Positions 33,877 through 41,707 of a stretch of DNA of 41,707 bases are shown here, one piece after another; positions within the stretch are counted from its first letter, which is position 1, and the number at the start of each line of letters is the position of its first letter. This DNA is from Desulfovibrionaceae bacterium. GTDB lineage: Bacteria > Desulfobacterota > Desulfovibrionia > Desulfovibrionales > Desulfovibrionaceae. The stretch is from contig JAFTDU010000043.1 of assembly GCA_017454005.1 (NCBI GenBank), positions 1-41,707 on the forward strand, in the 5' to 3' direction. The position numbers were made by a program, and so were the translations under genes. The notes under the pieces are model-generated. The model was given only the letters and a program-made list of their open reading frames with translations. It was not told where the DNA came from and did not search any database.

Positions 33877-35297
33877 GTAGCTTGTGGTCTTGGATCAGGG
33901 GTACTCAAGAAAAAAGCACCAAGATCAAGGGTGAGATCTTACGCTTTCAGCCAGATAGTGTGCTTTTGGAGCGGGCAACACCACCCCTTGGGGCACGCAT
34001 CTGTCTCTATGGCATAAGTATTGGGCTACTCATCTTGATCCTGTGGTCGATTTTTGGCCATATAGATCGGGTAGTTGTGGGCGAAGGCAAGATTGTCACC
34101 ATGACCCAACCTATCATTTTGCAGACTTATAGTATCTCGCTTGTCAAAGATATCAAGGTGCATATGGGGCAAAAGGTTAAGAAAGGTGACGTGTTAGTTG
34201 TCATGGATCCAACCTTTGCCCAGGCTGATGTGGATCAGTTGAAGGATCGCATTGCAAGTTTAACGGCGCATTTGGAAAGGTTGGAATGTGAACTAGCAAG
34301 TAGTGATTATCCACCCTCTCCCAGGGATCGTTATGCCCAAAGTAGTGCCGAGTTACGTGAACAACGCTCCCAAGCAGATATCTTTCGCAGTAGACGCGAG
34401 GAATATCGGGCCAAGCTTAAATCCTATGATGAATCACGCAAGAAGTTGGCAGCCGAGATCCAGGCAACCAGTGAAGATTTAATGCGCAGGGATTCAAGGC
34501 TTAAGATTTACCGCGAATTTGAGAAGATGCGGGAAAATCTCTATCAGAGGGATGTTGAATCTAGGTCGGCCTTTTTGGAGATTAAGCGTGATCGCTTGGC
34601 GGTTGAAAGTGATGTGATCCGGTTGCGCAGTAGTGTGCAGGAGCTAAAGTGTGAATTAGCAGAAGTTGAAGCTGATAGAACAGCCTATGTTACAGGCTGG
34701 CGCAGTGAGGCGGCGCAAGAGCTTGTCACAGTACGCAGGGATTTAGATCAGGCAAGTGAGCAGTTTAATAAAGCGAAAAAGATGGGGGATCTTGTCAATA
34801 TCAGGGCGCCAGTTGATGGGGTTGTCTTAGAGCTTGCCAAGCGCAATGCTGGGTCTGTGGCTGATGAAGCTGAGACTTTGGTTACTTTAGTGCCCAGTGA
34901 TGCGGAGTTAGAGGTAGAGGTGGAGATCCAGCCCCAGGATATTGGTTATGTGCAGCCAGGGCAGAAGGCAAAAATCAAATTAGCGACCTTGCCCTTTCAA
35001 AAGCATGGCAAGATTGATGCAACACTTATTGCTGTAAGTAGTGATGCCTTTGATAAGAATCCGAATATTCCAGGAGCAAGTGTTTATAAGGCAAGGTTGG
35101 CACTACCGATAAATCCTTTAGAGAATTTAAAAGAAGTGCCAGATACCTTTTCTTTGATGCCAGGCATGACAGCAACTGCTGAGATTAATGTTGGCGATAG
35201 GCGCATTATTGAATATTTCTTGTATCCAGTGCTCGCCGGCTTTGATACGTATCGCAAGAGTCCAAGTGAACTAGAGAATGACAAGACAAAAGAATAG
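33873..35297 (+). CDS. HlyD-type membrane fusion protein 1
   Basis: This 474-residue adaptor links the inner-membrane exporter to the outer-membrane channel. It has a short cytoplasmic N-terminus containing ILRFQPDSVL, one membrane helix at about 43-62 (ICLYGISIGLLILILWSIF), the first half of the lipoyl domain (VVVGEGKIVTM...VKKGDVLVVMDP) and a long periplasmic alpha-hairpin from about 115 to 300. The second lipoyl half (IRAPVDGVVLELAKRNAGS) and the beta-barrel region (QDIGYVQPGQKAKIKLATLP) follow. GDRRIIEYFLYPV closes the fold. It overlaps the exporter gene by four bases, so the two are coupled. Its substrate is not encoded in the window. Confidence 0.93.
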   Translation: MSSLWSWIRGTQEKSTKIKGEILRFQPDSVLLERATPPLGARICLYGISIGLLILILWSIFGHIDRVVVGEGKIVTMTQPIILQTYSISLVKDIKVHMGQKVKKGDVLVVMDPTFAQADVDQLKDRIASLTAHLERLECELASSDYPPSPRDRYAQSSAELREQRSQADIFRSRREEYRAKLKSYDESRKKLAAEIQATSEDLMRRDSRLKIYREFEKMRENLYQRDVESRSAFLEIKRDRLAVESDVIRLRSSVQELKCELAEVEADRTAYVTGWRSEAAQELVTVRRDLDQASEQFNKAKKMGDLVNIRAPVDGVVLELAKRNAGSVADEAETLVTLVPSDAELEVEVEIQPQDIGYVQPGQKAKIKLATLPFQKHGKIDATLIAVSSDAFDKNPNIPGASVYKARLALPINPLENLKEVPDTFSLMPGMTATAEINVGDRRIIEYFLYPVLAGFDTYRKSPSELENDKTKE

Positions 35298-35335
35298 GTT
35301 GAGTATTATTAAGATTATTTAGCTTATTTAGATGA

Positions 35336-35364
35336 TTTAGATCTGGCTTAAGTTTTTGTATAAT
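35336..35364 (+). promoter_or_regulatory. Candidate sigma-70 promoter upstream of the TolC-type gene
   Basis: TTTAGA (35336-35341) and TATAAT (35359-35364) are separated by 17 bp in the 390-bp gap between the first adaptor gene and the channel gene. The -10 is perfect and the -35 matches four of six positions. It would allow the channel gene and the second adaptor to be expressed apart from the exporter. In AT-rich DNA such matches can arise by chance. The rest of the gap holds nothing recognisable. Confidence 0.45.
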
Positions 35365-35687
35365 CAAGATAGCTTTACGATAAAGGATCGTATCTTATAG
35401 TGTGGTAATAATTAATTGTAAATTTCGGACTTAGTTTGCAAGAGATTGTTATGATTAGATGTCTTTAAGCATATTGCACGTTGTATAAGCGTAATCATGG
35501 AGTTTTCGATTAGTTATTTTTGATATACCAATCGTAAGATTTAGCATCTAGCATCTTAATTAGTAGTAATGTTTTGTAGGTTCTTTATTCTTATCCTGTG
35601 ACCCGGTTAGGTTGGGTGCAAGATCAATATTTTGGCGATGCATGCGAAGGTTAAAAATTGCTTTGATCTTTGCTGTTGAAGGTTGCT

Positions 35688-37094
35688 ATGTGGAAAATTT
35701 TGTGCCTGGTACTTGTGCTTAGCATTTCTTGGTTAGTGCCCAGCCTAAGTGGGGCTCGCTCTAAAATGTCTGCAGTTGAGGCTGGTACGCCCATTGTGAA
35801 GGGGCGCAAGCTTACAACTAAGACTGCGCCTGTGCCTAAGCAAGCCTTAAATATGCAGCAAGCTGTGGAGCGGGCTATGCGGTTTAATCCAAGTCTTGGG
35901 GCGCAAGAGGCGCAGCATGAGTCCTCTGAGGCTGGCAGGAAGTCTGCCAGAGGCGCCTTTGGGCCTAAGCTTGGGATGAGCTATTCGGCTGTGAAGCAAG
36001 AGCGGAAGATGGAGACCTATTATTCATCAAGCTCGCGTTTGCCAGAGAAGGGTACATATAGTTGGAGCCTTGAAGTGACGCAGCCGATTTTTCAGGGGTT
36101 GGAGCTCTTAGCCAACTATCAGAGGGCTGCGTTGCAGGCAGAAAGTGATAAGGCGCAGATCAGAAATGCTGAGCTCGCCATGACGCAACAAGTGCAGACA
36201 GAGTTTTTAAACTATTTGCGTTATGATGAAAGTGCCAAGTCGCGCAAGGAATCTCTAAATCGATTGTTGGATCAACTGGCAATTACCACAGCCTTTTATG
36301 AGGTGGGCTTAAGGCCTAGAATCGATGTGTTACAGGCTGAAGTAGATGTCAGACAGGCTGAGAATACTTTGATTGAGATGGAAAATGGGCGCGATACAAG
36401 TTTAGCACACTTAAATACTTTGATTGGTTTCAAAGCCAATAGTTTGGTGCAATATTCAGGGAAGCTCGCTTATGTCAAATTTACCCGAACATTAGAACAG
36501 TGTCTTGAGAGCGCCTATCGCAAACGGCCTGATCTCTACATTGCCATTTTAGCTGTTGATATTTCAGCAAAGTCGCAACAAGAAGTACAAGCAGGTTATT
36601 ATCCCCATATTGAGGCTTATTGGGCCATGACCCATCAAGGGAATACCCCTGATTTGCAGAAATCAGGAAATTATGGTTCCAGGAGTTCTTTGTGGGAAGT
36701 AGGTGTGCGTGGCACATGGGATGTGTTTCAGTGGGGCACAACCTATTATGCAGATAAACAGGCTGGTGCACTGGTTACCAAAATGCGCTATGCTCTGGAA
36801 GATTTAAAACTCAATGTGGGCTATGAGGTCAAAGCACGGTTTTTGGCAGTGCGCGAAGCTGAAAAGCGCATTGCTGTATCGGAAAAAGCTGTGGAGCAAG
36901 CCAAAGAGGCCTACAATGTGGCTCAGACCCGTTATCAAGAACAGGTGGGTACTAACTTCGATGTTCTGGATGCTTCATCTAATTTAACCATTGCTGAAGC
37001 CAATCTTACGGGTGCTAAAGCTGATTATTTTGTGGCATTATCCCAACTTTATGTTTCTATGGGTGAGTATCATCCTGATTTATTACGGCCGTAA
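35688..37094 (+). CDS. TolC-family outer membrane channel
   Basis: TolC-type trimers form the outer-membrane barrel and periplasmic tunnel of type I systems. The ATG at 35688 gives 468 residues with a signal peptide (MWKILCLVLVLSISWLVPSL, cut probably after SGA). A TTG at 35670 would lengthen it without benefit. Two outer-membrane efflux repeats are seen, starting around NMQQAVERAMRFNPSLGAQE and LEQCLESAYRKRPDLYIAIL, the duplicated form usual for the family. Each repeat has long helices and hydrophilic turns. It ends YVSMGEYHPDLLRP. The gap to the next gene is 9 bp, so it is co-transcribed with the second adaptor. Confidence 0.9.
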   Translation: MWKILCLVLVLSISWLVPSLSGARSKMSAVEAGTPIVKGRKLTTKTAPVPKQALNMQQAVERAMRFNPSLGAQEAQHESSEAGRKSARGAFGPKLGMSYSAVKQERKMETYYSSSSRLPEKGTYSWSLEVTQPIFQGLELLANYQRAALQAESDKAQIRNAELAMTQQVQTEFLNYLRYDESAKSRKESLNRLLDQLAITTAFYEVGLRPRIDVLQAEVDVRQAENTLIEMENGRDTSLAHLNTLIGFKANSLVQYSGKLAYVKFTRTLEQCLESAYRKRPDLYIAILAVDISAKSQQEVQAGYYPHIEAYWAMTHQGNTPDLQKSGNYGSRSSLWEVGVRGTWDVFQWGTTYYADKQAGALVTKMRYALEDLKLNVGYEVKARFLAVREAEKRIAVSEKAVEQAKEAYNVAQTRYQEQVGTNFDVLDASSNLTIAEANLTGAKADYFVALSQLYVSMGEYHPDLLRP

Positions 37095-37103
37095 TTAAGA
37101 ACT

Positions 37104-39815
37104 ATGCCTGGTTTTTTGAAAAAAATAAAAGCCTTATTTGGGGACAAGACACAGGAGGGATCTGGCAAGACGCAAGATCCAAGTGTGTCAGGTGTGCAAA
37201 GTGTCGAAGGAAAGCATGTAGATAATCATGCAGATGGGCAGCGAATCCAGGGTCAAGCGCGTCAAGATGCAGAGAGCGTGAATGCTGCTACTGTGACCCA
37301 GAATGGCAGCGGTGGTGCTTCTCATGCAAAAGAGCATGGTGCTACACAAGGGCAACGTGATCTGCAAAAGGCACAAGGTGATCCACAACAAGGGCAAAAG
37401 GCGCAAGCTAAGCCTCAAGATCCGCAAAAACGCGCCCAAGTTGCGCAAGGTGATCCACAAAAACCAGCCCAAGTAGTACAGGGCACAGGTGCAGCACAAG
37501 TATCTCAAGGAAATGTAGGTGCAGTTGAGGCGAACAAGGGTCAACAAGGTGCACGTGATCCACAACAAGGGCAAGATGTACAAGCTAAGCCTCAAGATCC
37601 GCAACAACGCGCTCAAGGTGATCCACAAAAACCAGCCCAAGTAGTAGAGGGCCGAGGTGCAGCACAAGTATCTCAAGGAAATGTGAGTGCTGCTGAGGTG
37701 AAAAAGGGTCAACAAGGGGCACGTGATCCACAACAAGGGCAAGATGTACAAGCTAAGCCTCAAGATCCGCAAAAACGCGCCCAAGGTGATCCACAAAAAC
37801 CAGCCCAAGTAGTACAGGGCACAGGTGCAGCACAAGTATCTCAAGGAAATGTAGGTGCAGTTGAGGCGAAAAAGGGTCAACAGGCTCAAAAACCGCAACA
37901 GACGCAAGTTGTGCAACAAGGTCAAGTAGCGCCACATACACAATCGCCCAAAGTAGTCCAAGCACAGCCTGTTGTACAAAAGAGTGGTGCGCAAGCAGCA
38001 CAAAGCGCAGTTGCACCAAAAGCGCAACAACAAGTAGTTAATGGAAATGTGGGCGCAGCTGGGGTTCAACAAGCTGCAGAATCAAAACAAGCGCAACAAG
38101 GCCAAGTGGATTCGCAACAACAACGCAACCAAGTAGCGCCAAATACACAAGCTCAAAAAGTTGTCCAAGCAAAGCCTGTTGCGCAAAAGAGTGGAGCGCA
38201 AGCAGTAGAGCCCTCAGGTGCAGCAAAAGCAAAGCCACAAGCACAACAAGCAGAGGAAGCACACGTAGCTAAAGAGGCTCAAACTCAAGCAAGGCCGCGC
38301 ATTAAAGGCTTTAAGCTTGCAACTGCTAAGCAGAGTCAACCAGACTCCAAGGGTGAAACAGATCCAGGTACTAAAGCTAAGAACAAAGATGCAGCCAAAG
38401 ATGCCACTAAGGGCGAGTCTAAAGAGAATAAAGCTCTTGAAGCAGAGGCAACACCCAAAGCCCCGCCTAAAGTTCCCGAAGATATTTTACGCTTTCAACC
38501 AGACAATGTATTGCAGAATCGGGGTAAGCCGCCATTAGGTGTCAGGGTTACTTTATATGCTTTAGCCACCTGTTTGGTGTTACTCTTGATTTGGGCCATT
38601 ATTGGCAAGGTAGACCGTGTCGTTGTGGGTGAAGGCAAGATTGTCACCATGGCGCAACCTGTGATCTTACAGGCCTACAGTTTATCTTTGGTGAAAGAGA
38701 TCCGTACGCGTATGGGTGAGCGTGTCCGCAAAGGTGATATTTTGGTTGTGTTAGACCCAACCTTTGCGCAGGCTGATTTGGTACGTTTGCAAGAGCGTGT
38801 GACGAGTTTAGTGCGGCATGAAGAGCGTCTACAGTTTGAGTTAAATGATTTAATCTATCCACCCAAGCGTCCCGCACCGTTAACCGCGTCAGATGCCAGA
38901 GAAGAGCGCATTCAAGCTGATATTTGGAAAAGTCGCCATCAAGAATATGCGGCGAAATTGGAGACTTATGCTGAGCAGCGCAAAAAGTTGCTTACAGAAA
39001 TGGAGTCCATTGGTGCAGACTCTCTTAGGCGTACAGAACGCTTAAAGATCTTCCAAGAGCTTGAAGAAATGCGCCATAAACTCTATGTGCAGGGCATTGA
39101 GGCTAAGGCTGGCTTTTTAGATGTGCAAAAGGATCGCTTGTCGGTTGAAGCTGATCTCTTGAGATTACAGGCCAGTTTGCGGGAGAAAAAGCATGAATTA
39201 GAGGGTGTGGAAGCTAGTCGCAGTGCCTATATTACCGGGTGGCGGAGTTCTACAGCCCAGGAGTTAGTCAAAGTCAGGCGTGATCTGGATGAGGCTAGAG
39301 AGCAGTGGAATAAGGCCTTAAAGATGGGGGAATTGGTCGATATTCGTGCCCCTATGGATGCGGTAGTCTTGGAGTTAGCCAAGCGCAATGAAGGCTCTGT
39401 GGTCAGTGAAGCTGAAGCCCTAGTGACACTTGTGCCTGATGATGCCGAGCTTGAGGCTGAAGTTGATATTATGCCTGAGGATATTGGCTACATTAAAGTT
39501 GGTATGCCCGCAGCAATCAAATTATCTACTTTGCCCTATCAACGGCATGGGCAAATAGATGCTGTTATTAAGGCCTTAAGTCACGATGCTTTTGACAAGG
39601 AAGTGCCTGGGAGCGAACCCATACGGGTCTTTAGGGCGAGACTGTCACTACCCAAAGATCCCCTTGAGCATTTGCGCAATCTGCCAGATGGTTTCACCTT
39701 ACTTCCAGGTCTCTCGTTATCTGCTGAAATTAGTGCAGGAGATAGACGCATTATTGAATATGTCTTATTCCCCATTGAGGCAGGCTTTGATGCGGGATTG
39801 CGTGAGCCTAGGTAA
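37104..39815 (+). CDS. HlyD-type membrane fusion protein 2 with a giant repeat-rich N-terminal domain
   Basis: The 903-residue product has a normal HlyD core from about residue 460 (ILRFQPDNVL, membrane helix about 482-502, lipoyl halves VVVGEGKIVTM and IRAPMDAVVLELAKRN, periplasmic alpha-hairpin, GDRRIIEYVLFP). It is closely related to the adaptor encoded at 33873-35297. Ahead of this lie about 459 residues of Gln/Ala/Pro/Lys/Val-rich, low-hydrophobicity sequence, where relatives have some 20-60. It begins with MPGFLKKIKALFGDKTQE, then three repeats of 59, 56 and 56 residues (93-151, 152-207, 208-263) built on DPQQGQ, AKPQDPQ, GDPQKPAQVV, GAAQVSQGNV. A second repeat pair (from 274 and 343) has VAPxTQ, KVVQA and QKSGAQ. 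By topology this domain should be cytoplasmic, facing the exporter and its substrate. Confidence 0.9.
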   Translation: MPGFLKKIKALFGDKTQEGSGKTQDPSVSGVQSVEGKHVDNHADGQRIQGQARQDAESVNAATVTQNGSGGASHAKEHGATQGQRDLQKAQGDPQQGQKAQAKPQDPQKRAQVAQGDPQKPAQVVQGTGAAQVSQGNVGAVEANKGQQGARDPQQGQDVQAKPQDPQQRAQGDPQKPAQVVEGRGAAQVSQGNVSAAEVKKGQQGARDPQQGQDVQAKPQDPQKRAQGDPQKPAQVVQGTGAAQVSQGNVGAVEAKKGQQAQKPQQTQVVQQGQVAPHTQSPKVVQAQPVVQKSGAQAAQSAVAPKAQQQVVNGNVGAAGVQQAAESKQAQQGQVDSQQQRNQVAPNTQAQKVVQAKPVAQKSGAQAVEPSGAAKAKPQAQQAEEAHVAKEAQTQARPRIKGFKLATAKQSQPDSKGETDPGTKAKNKDAAKDATKGESKENKALEAEATPKAPPKVPEDILRFQPDNVLQNRGKPPLGVRVTLYALATCLVLLLIWAIIGKVDRVVVGEGKIVTMAQPVILQAYSLSLVKEIRTRMGERVRKGDILVVLDPTFAQADLVRLQERVTSLVRHEERLQFELNDLIYPPKRPAPLTASDAREERIQADIWKSRHQEYAAKLETYAEQRKKLLTEMESIGADSLRRTERLKIFQELEEMRHKLYVQGIEAKAGFLDVQKDRLSVEADLLRLQASLREKKHELEGVEASRSAYITGWRSSTAQELVKVRRDLDEAREQWNKALKMGELVDIRAPMDAVVLELAKRNEGSVVSEAEALVTLVPDDAELEAEVDIMPEDIGYIKVGMPAAIKLSTLPYQRHGQIDAVIKALSHDAFDKEVPGSEPIRVFRARLSLPKDPLEHLRNLPDGFTLLPGLSLSAEISAGDRRIIEYVLFPIEAGFDAGLREPR
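37380..37886 (+). repeat. Three in-frame DNA repeats (177, 168, 168 bp) inside the second adaptor gene
   Basis: Units begin at 37380, 37557 and 37725. The first is longer by nine bases (three codons). Copies 1 and 3 are more alike than either is to copy 2, for example in GTACAGGGCACAGGTGCAGC against a changed stretch in copy 2. All lengths are multiples of three, so expansion or loss keeps the frame. A looser second pair, period 207 bp, starts at 37923 and 38130. Confidence 0.9.
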
Positions 39816-39904
39816 TTCTTTGTGTCTAGCAGTCATAAATTTTTTGTATTGTGCTATCAACCCACATATTATGTGCGTAAAAGCTTATGGGAGAGTGTTT
39901 TACT

Positions 39905-40480
39905 GTGGAAAATATTGAAATTGTTCAAACACCATTAGATGGTGTGTTACTCTTGAAACCCAAAGTGTGGGGCGATAAGCGTGGTTTTTTTGTTGAGACT
40001 TGGCGGGCAGAGCGCTATGCATCATTTGGTCTCACTGATCCCTTTGTGCAAGACAATCATTCCATGTCGACCCAAAATATTCTCCGCGGTTTGCATTATC
40101 AAAAAGAGCATCCCCAAGGGAAGCTTGTCTATGTCTCCTATGGGTCAGTATTTGATGTAGCGGTCGATATTCGTCCTGGTTCCCCAAGTTTTGGCAAATG
40201 GTATGGGGTAGAATTAACTGAGGAAAATCAGTGGCAATTATGGATCCCCAAAGGCTTAGCCCATGGATTTGCTGTCTTAAGTCTGCAGGCGCATTTTCAC
40301 TATAAATGTACTGAATATTATCACCCTGGAGATGAAGGCAGCATTCGTTATGATGACCCCATGTTAAATATTGCTTGGCCAATTAATCAGCCCATTCTCT
40401 CAGATAAAGATAATAAGGCGCCAAGTTTTAAGAGCTATCTTGAAGCAAATCATTTGAGCGTGGATGGCAAGAAGATTTAA
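39905..40480 (+). CDS. rfbC: dTDP-4-dehydrorhamnose 3,5-epimerase (RmlC/RfbC)
   Basis: RmlC epimerises dTDP-4-keto-6-deoxyglucose at C3 and C5 on the way to dTDP-L-rhamnose, a precursor of surface polysaccharide. A GTG at 39905 with GGGAG at 39889-39893 gives 191 residues; an ATG at 39887 lies inside that ribosome binding site and would give 197. The cupin fold is clear: GDKRGFFVETW, QDNHSMSTQNILRGLHYQ with the catalytic His, QGKLVYVSYGSVFDVAVDIR, and WIPKGLAHGFAVLS, then HYKCTEYYHPGDEGSIRYDD. It follows the second adaptor gene by about 90 bp. No other rhamnose pathway gene (rmlA, B, D) is present in the window. Confidence 0.93.
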   Translation: MENIEIVQTPLDGVLLLKPKVWGDKRGFFVETWRAERYASFGLTDPFVQDNHSMSTQNILRGLHYQKEHPQGKLVYVSYGSVFDVAVDIRPGSPSFGKWYGVELTEENQWQLWIPKGLAHGFAVLSLQAHFHYKCTEYYHPGDEGSIRYDDPMLNIAWPINQPILSDKDNKAPSFKSYLEANHLSVDGKKI

Positions 40481-41081
40481 GGCTTAAAGATTATTGAAAA
40501 TATGATGATTTAGAAGATCTGGTATATGCTTACTTGTGTAAGAGATATTACATTTTGCATGGATGTAGTTTGTGAGTTTTTAAGCAGTGCATGATGGTAA
40601 ATGCATAATGCAGGTGTGCGTATTTTTTTGTGCACATATGCAATAGATGACAAAATGTAATAGCTCTTACATGTGTAAGTTTGGTAATATGCTAGAATGC
40701 TATAATGATATATATTGGATTAATGCTATCATGATATCTATTTGATTAATAAATGTAAGATTCCGTGTGATTTTTTTTGTAATAAAAGAATGTTTTTTAA
40801 GAAAATAACTAAAAATACATAAGACATATATAAGATGTATATAAGACATGTACAAGAAATATGCAAGAACTGTTAGAACGATACTTTTTCTATGATACTT
40901 TACGCTGATTTGCATTATATAAAGGGTAAGAAAATAATTGTTCAGAATGTGTTAGTTTAAGTTTGTAAAGTATGATAAAGATAAGTATGGTGAGATAAAT
41001 TTGTTGATCAGCTGATCATTTGACGTTATTTATGTATAAGAGAATTGGCAATTGATAGTGACAATTTGAAAGTTTTTGAGG

Positions 41082-41108
41082 CTCAAACATTTTGCGAAAT
41101 GTTTTGAG
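41082..41108. repeat. Palindrome related to one at 30588-30607
   Basis: CTCAAACATTT (41082-41092) pairs with AAATGTTTTGAG (41097-41108), one base bulged, around TGCG. The reverse complement of 30588-30607 reads TCAAACATTTTAGCGAAATG, which differs from this site by a single inserted base over about 20 positions. The two may be copies of a small dispersed palindromic repeat. Confidence 0.4.
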
Positions 41109-41427
41109 AATAGAGATTTTATGTTGAAAGAACTTTTGAAATGCAGACAAAAGAATAATTTTGCACAAAGTTTTATGGGTTTCTTTGCAAGAGTCTTCAA
41201 AGATATAAATTGCACTTTTGAATTCGTTGCTCAAAAAGCATCTTTAAATATTCACGAAATACAGAACAAAGGTTATTTCCAAAGCGTCTCACCTTTAGGA
41301 TACCAGCTGTCCCATAAGTTGATTGCAAGTGTCATATATTTAAGAATGTAAAAAATATGAGTCGCATGTTACGCACTCTATCAACGATGTTGATTGTATT
41401 TTAAAATAATTTTGTTATGCATATCCT

Positions 41428-41459
41428 CTAGTCATTTATAGCTTGTTATAAATGACTAG
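41428..41459. other. Perfect 13-bp inverted repeat
   Basis: CTAGTCATTTATA (41428-41440) and TATAAATGACTAG (41447-41459) are exact complements around GCTTGT. There is no T-run on either side, so a terminator is unlikely; an operator, a recombination site or a transcript-end stabiliser are alternatives. Confidence 0.55.
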
Positions 41460-41695
41460 TGCGTAGTAGTTTTTAAGATAAAGAGTAATGTAGATTGAAA
41501 TAAGAGTAATATAAAATTTATGCACACATGGTTAGTTAATGTTGATTTTATGTTGCCTGAGCTATTACATGGTACAAGTTTAAATTAAAAATAAGCATTT
41601 GTGCTCTTGATTATGGATAAAAACGATCAACAAGATTTGCGCAATTCACACAATGAAATAGATAACTTAAGATTTTTTTGAACAAGGAACACAGG

Positions 41696-41707
41696 ATGGA
41701 ACAGAAT
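41696..41707 (+). CDS. Possible start of a gene cut by the window edge
   Basis: An ATG at 41696 follows AAGGA (41683-41687) at an acceptable distance, and four codons (MEQN) are visible before the sequence ends. Nothing can be said about the product. Confidence 0.3.

Larger units (their letters stand above)
40481..41695. other. AT-rich spacer with palindromes, no convincing gene
   Basis: Both strands are open for about 70-90 codons around 41016-41351, but the frames start at TTG, lack ribosome binding sites and cover the same DNA in three readings, so none is accepted. Palindromes at 41082-41108 and 41428-41459 are listed separately. A 22-codon frame at 41613-41681 (MDKNDQQDLRNSHNEIDNLR) could be a leader peptide for a gene beginning at the window edge. 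Confidence 0.4.

Noticed and set aside
37188..38072. A 294-codon frame on the minus strand inside the second adaptor gene
   Set aside because: It is the complement of the Gln/Ala-rich repeat region, giving a Leu/Cys/Tyr-rich product with no family look and no start signals, while the plus-strand frame continues into a recognisable HlyD domain.
41016..41351. Frames of 61-91 codons on both strands near the window end
   Set aside because: Three overlapping readings of the same DNA are open, starts are poor, and openness can be explained by base composition and the local palindrome.

Overview
The window is bacterial and looks like a low-GC member of the Desulfovibrionales (Desulfovibrio/Lawsonia/Bilophila side of the former Deltaproteobacteria). 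The gene order secY-map-rpmJ-rpsM, with no adk or infA between, fits this, as do the zinc-binding forms of S14, S4, L36 and L24 and the style of the ribosomal proteins. This placement is inference from gene order and protein character, not a database match. Coding DNA in the conserved blocks is moderate in GC. The long gaps are very AT-rich, coding density outside the operons is low, and decayed genes are frequent. That fits a host-restricted or otherwise eroding genome.

Region 1 (1-3326): a TnpB-only IS200/IS605-type element with a probable right-end guide-RNA scaffold, a short orphan 3' gene fragment, a strong bidirectional terminator, two decayed minus-strand coding remnants, and a structured leader. 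Region 2 (3327-18050): one uninterrupted S10-spc-alpha ribosomal protein super-operon, rpsJ to rplQ, all on the plus strand, including secY, map and rpoA and closed by an intrinsic terminator. It is tightly packed except for a 247-bp gap before rpsH, a 90-bp gap before map and a 222-bp gap before rpmJ. Those gaps hold hairpins and tandem repeats that may be internal control points.

Region 3 (18051-26354): a roughly 580-bp tract almost free of cytosine on the plus strand, a tandem duplication of a small coiled-coil membrane-protein locus in which both copies are broken by different nonsense mutations, long AT-rich gaps, another frameshifted remnant, and two paralogous minus-strand AAA-ATPase-like/PD-(D/E)XK nuclease genes. 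Region 4 (26355-30835): a minus-strand methyltransferase-glycosyltransferase fusion, followed by 2.7 kb of AT-rich DNA with no convincing gene. This stretch holds a U-tailed hairpin with no obvious parent gene, a compact three-way-junction-like inverted-repeat structure, and 7- and 8-bp tandem repeats.

Region 5 (30836-41707): a type I secretion locus made of a DUF3467-like small protein, a HlyB/LssB-type ABC exporter with two tandem C39-like domains, a HlyD-type adaptor, a TolC-type outer membrane channel, and a second HlyD-type adaptor carrying a 459-residue Gln/Ala/Pro-rich repeat domain on its cytoplasmic side. An RmlC-type sugar epimerase follows. The exporter, adaptor and channel should form one envelope-spanning conduit; no RTX-type substrate is visible in the window. 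The second adaptor, together with the duplicated C39-like domains, is the most unusual protein-level feature. The last 1.2 kb is AT-rich and may contain the first codons of another gene at the edge.
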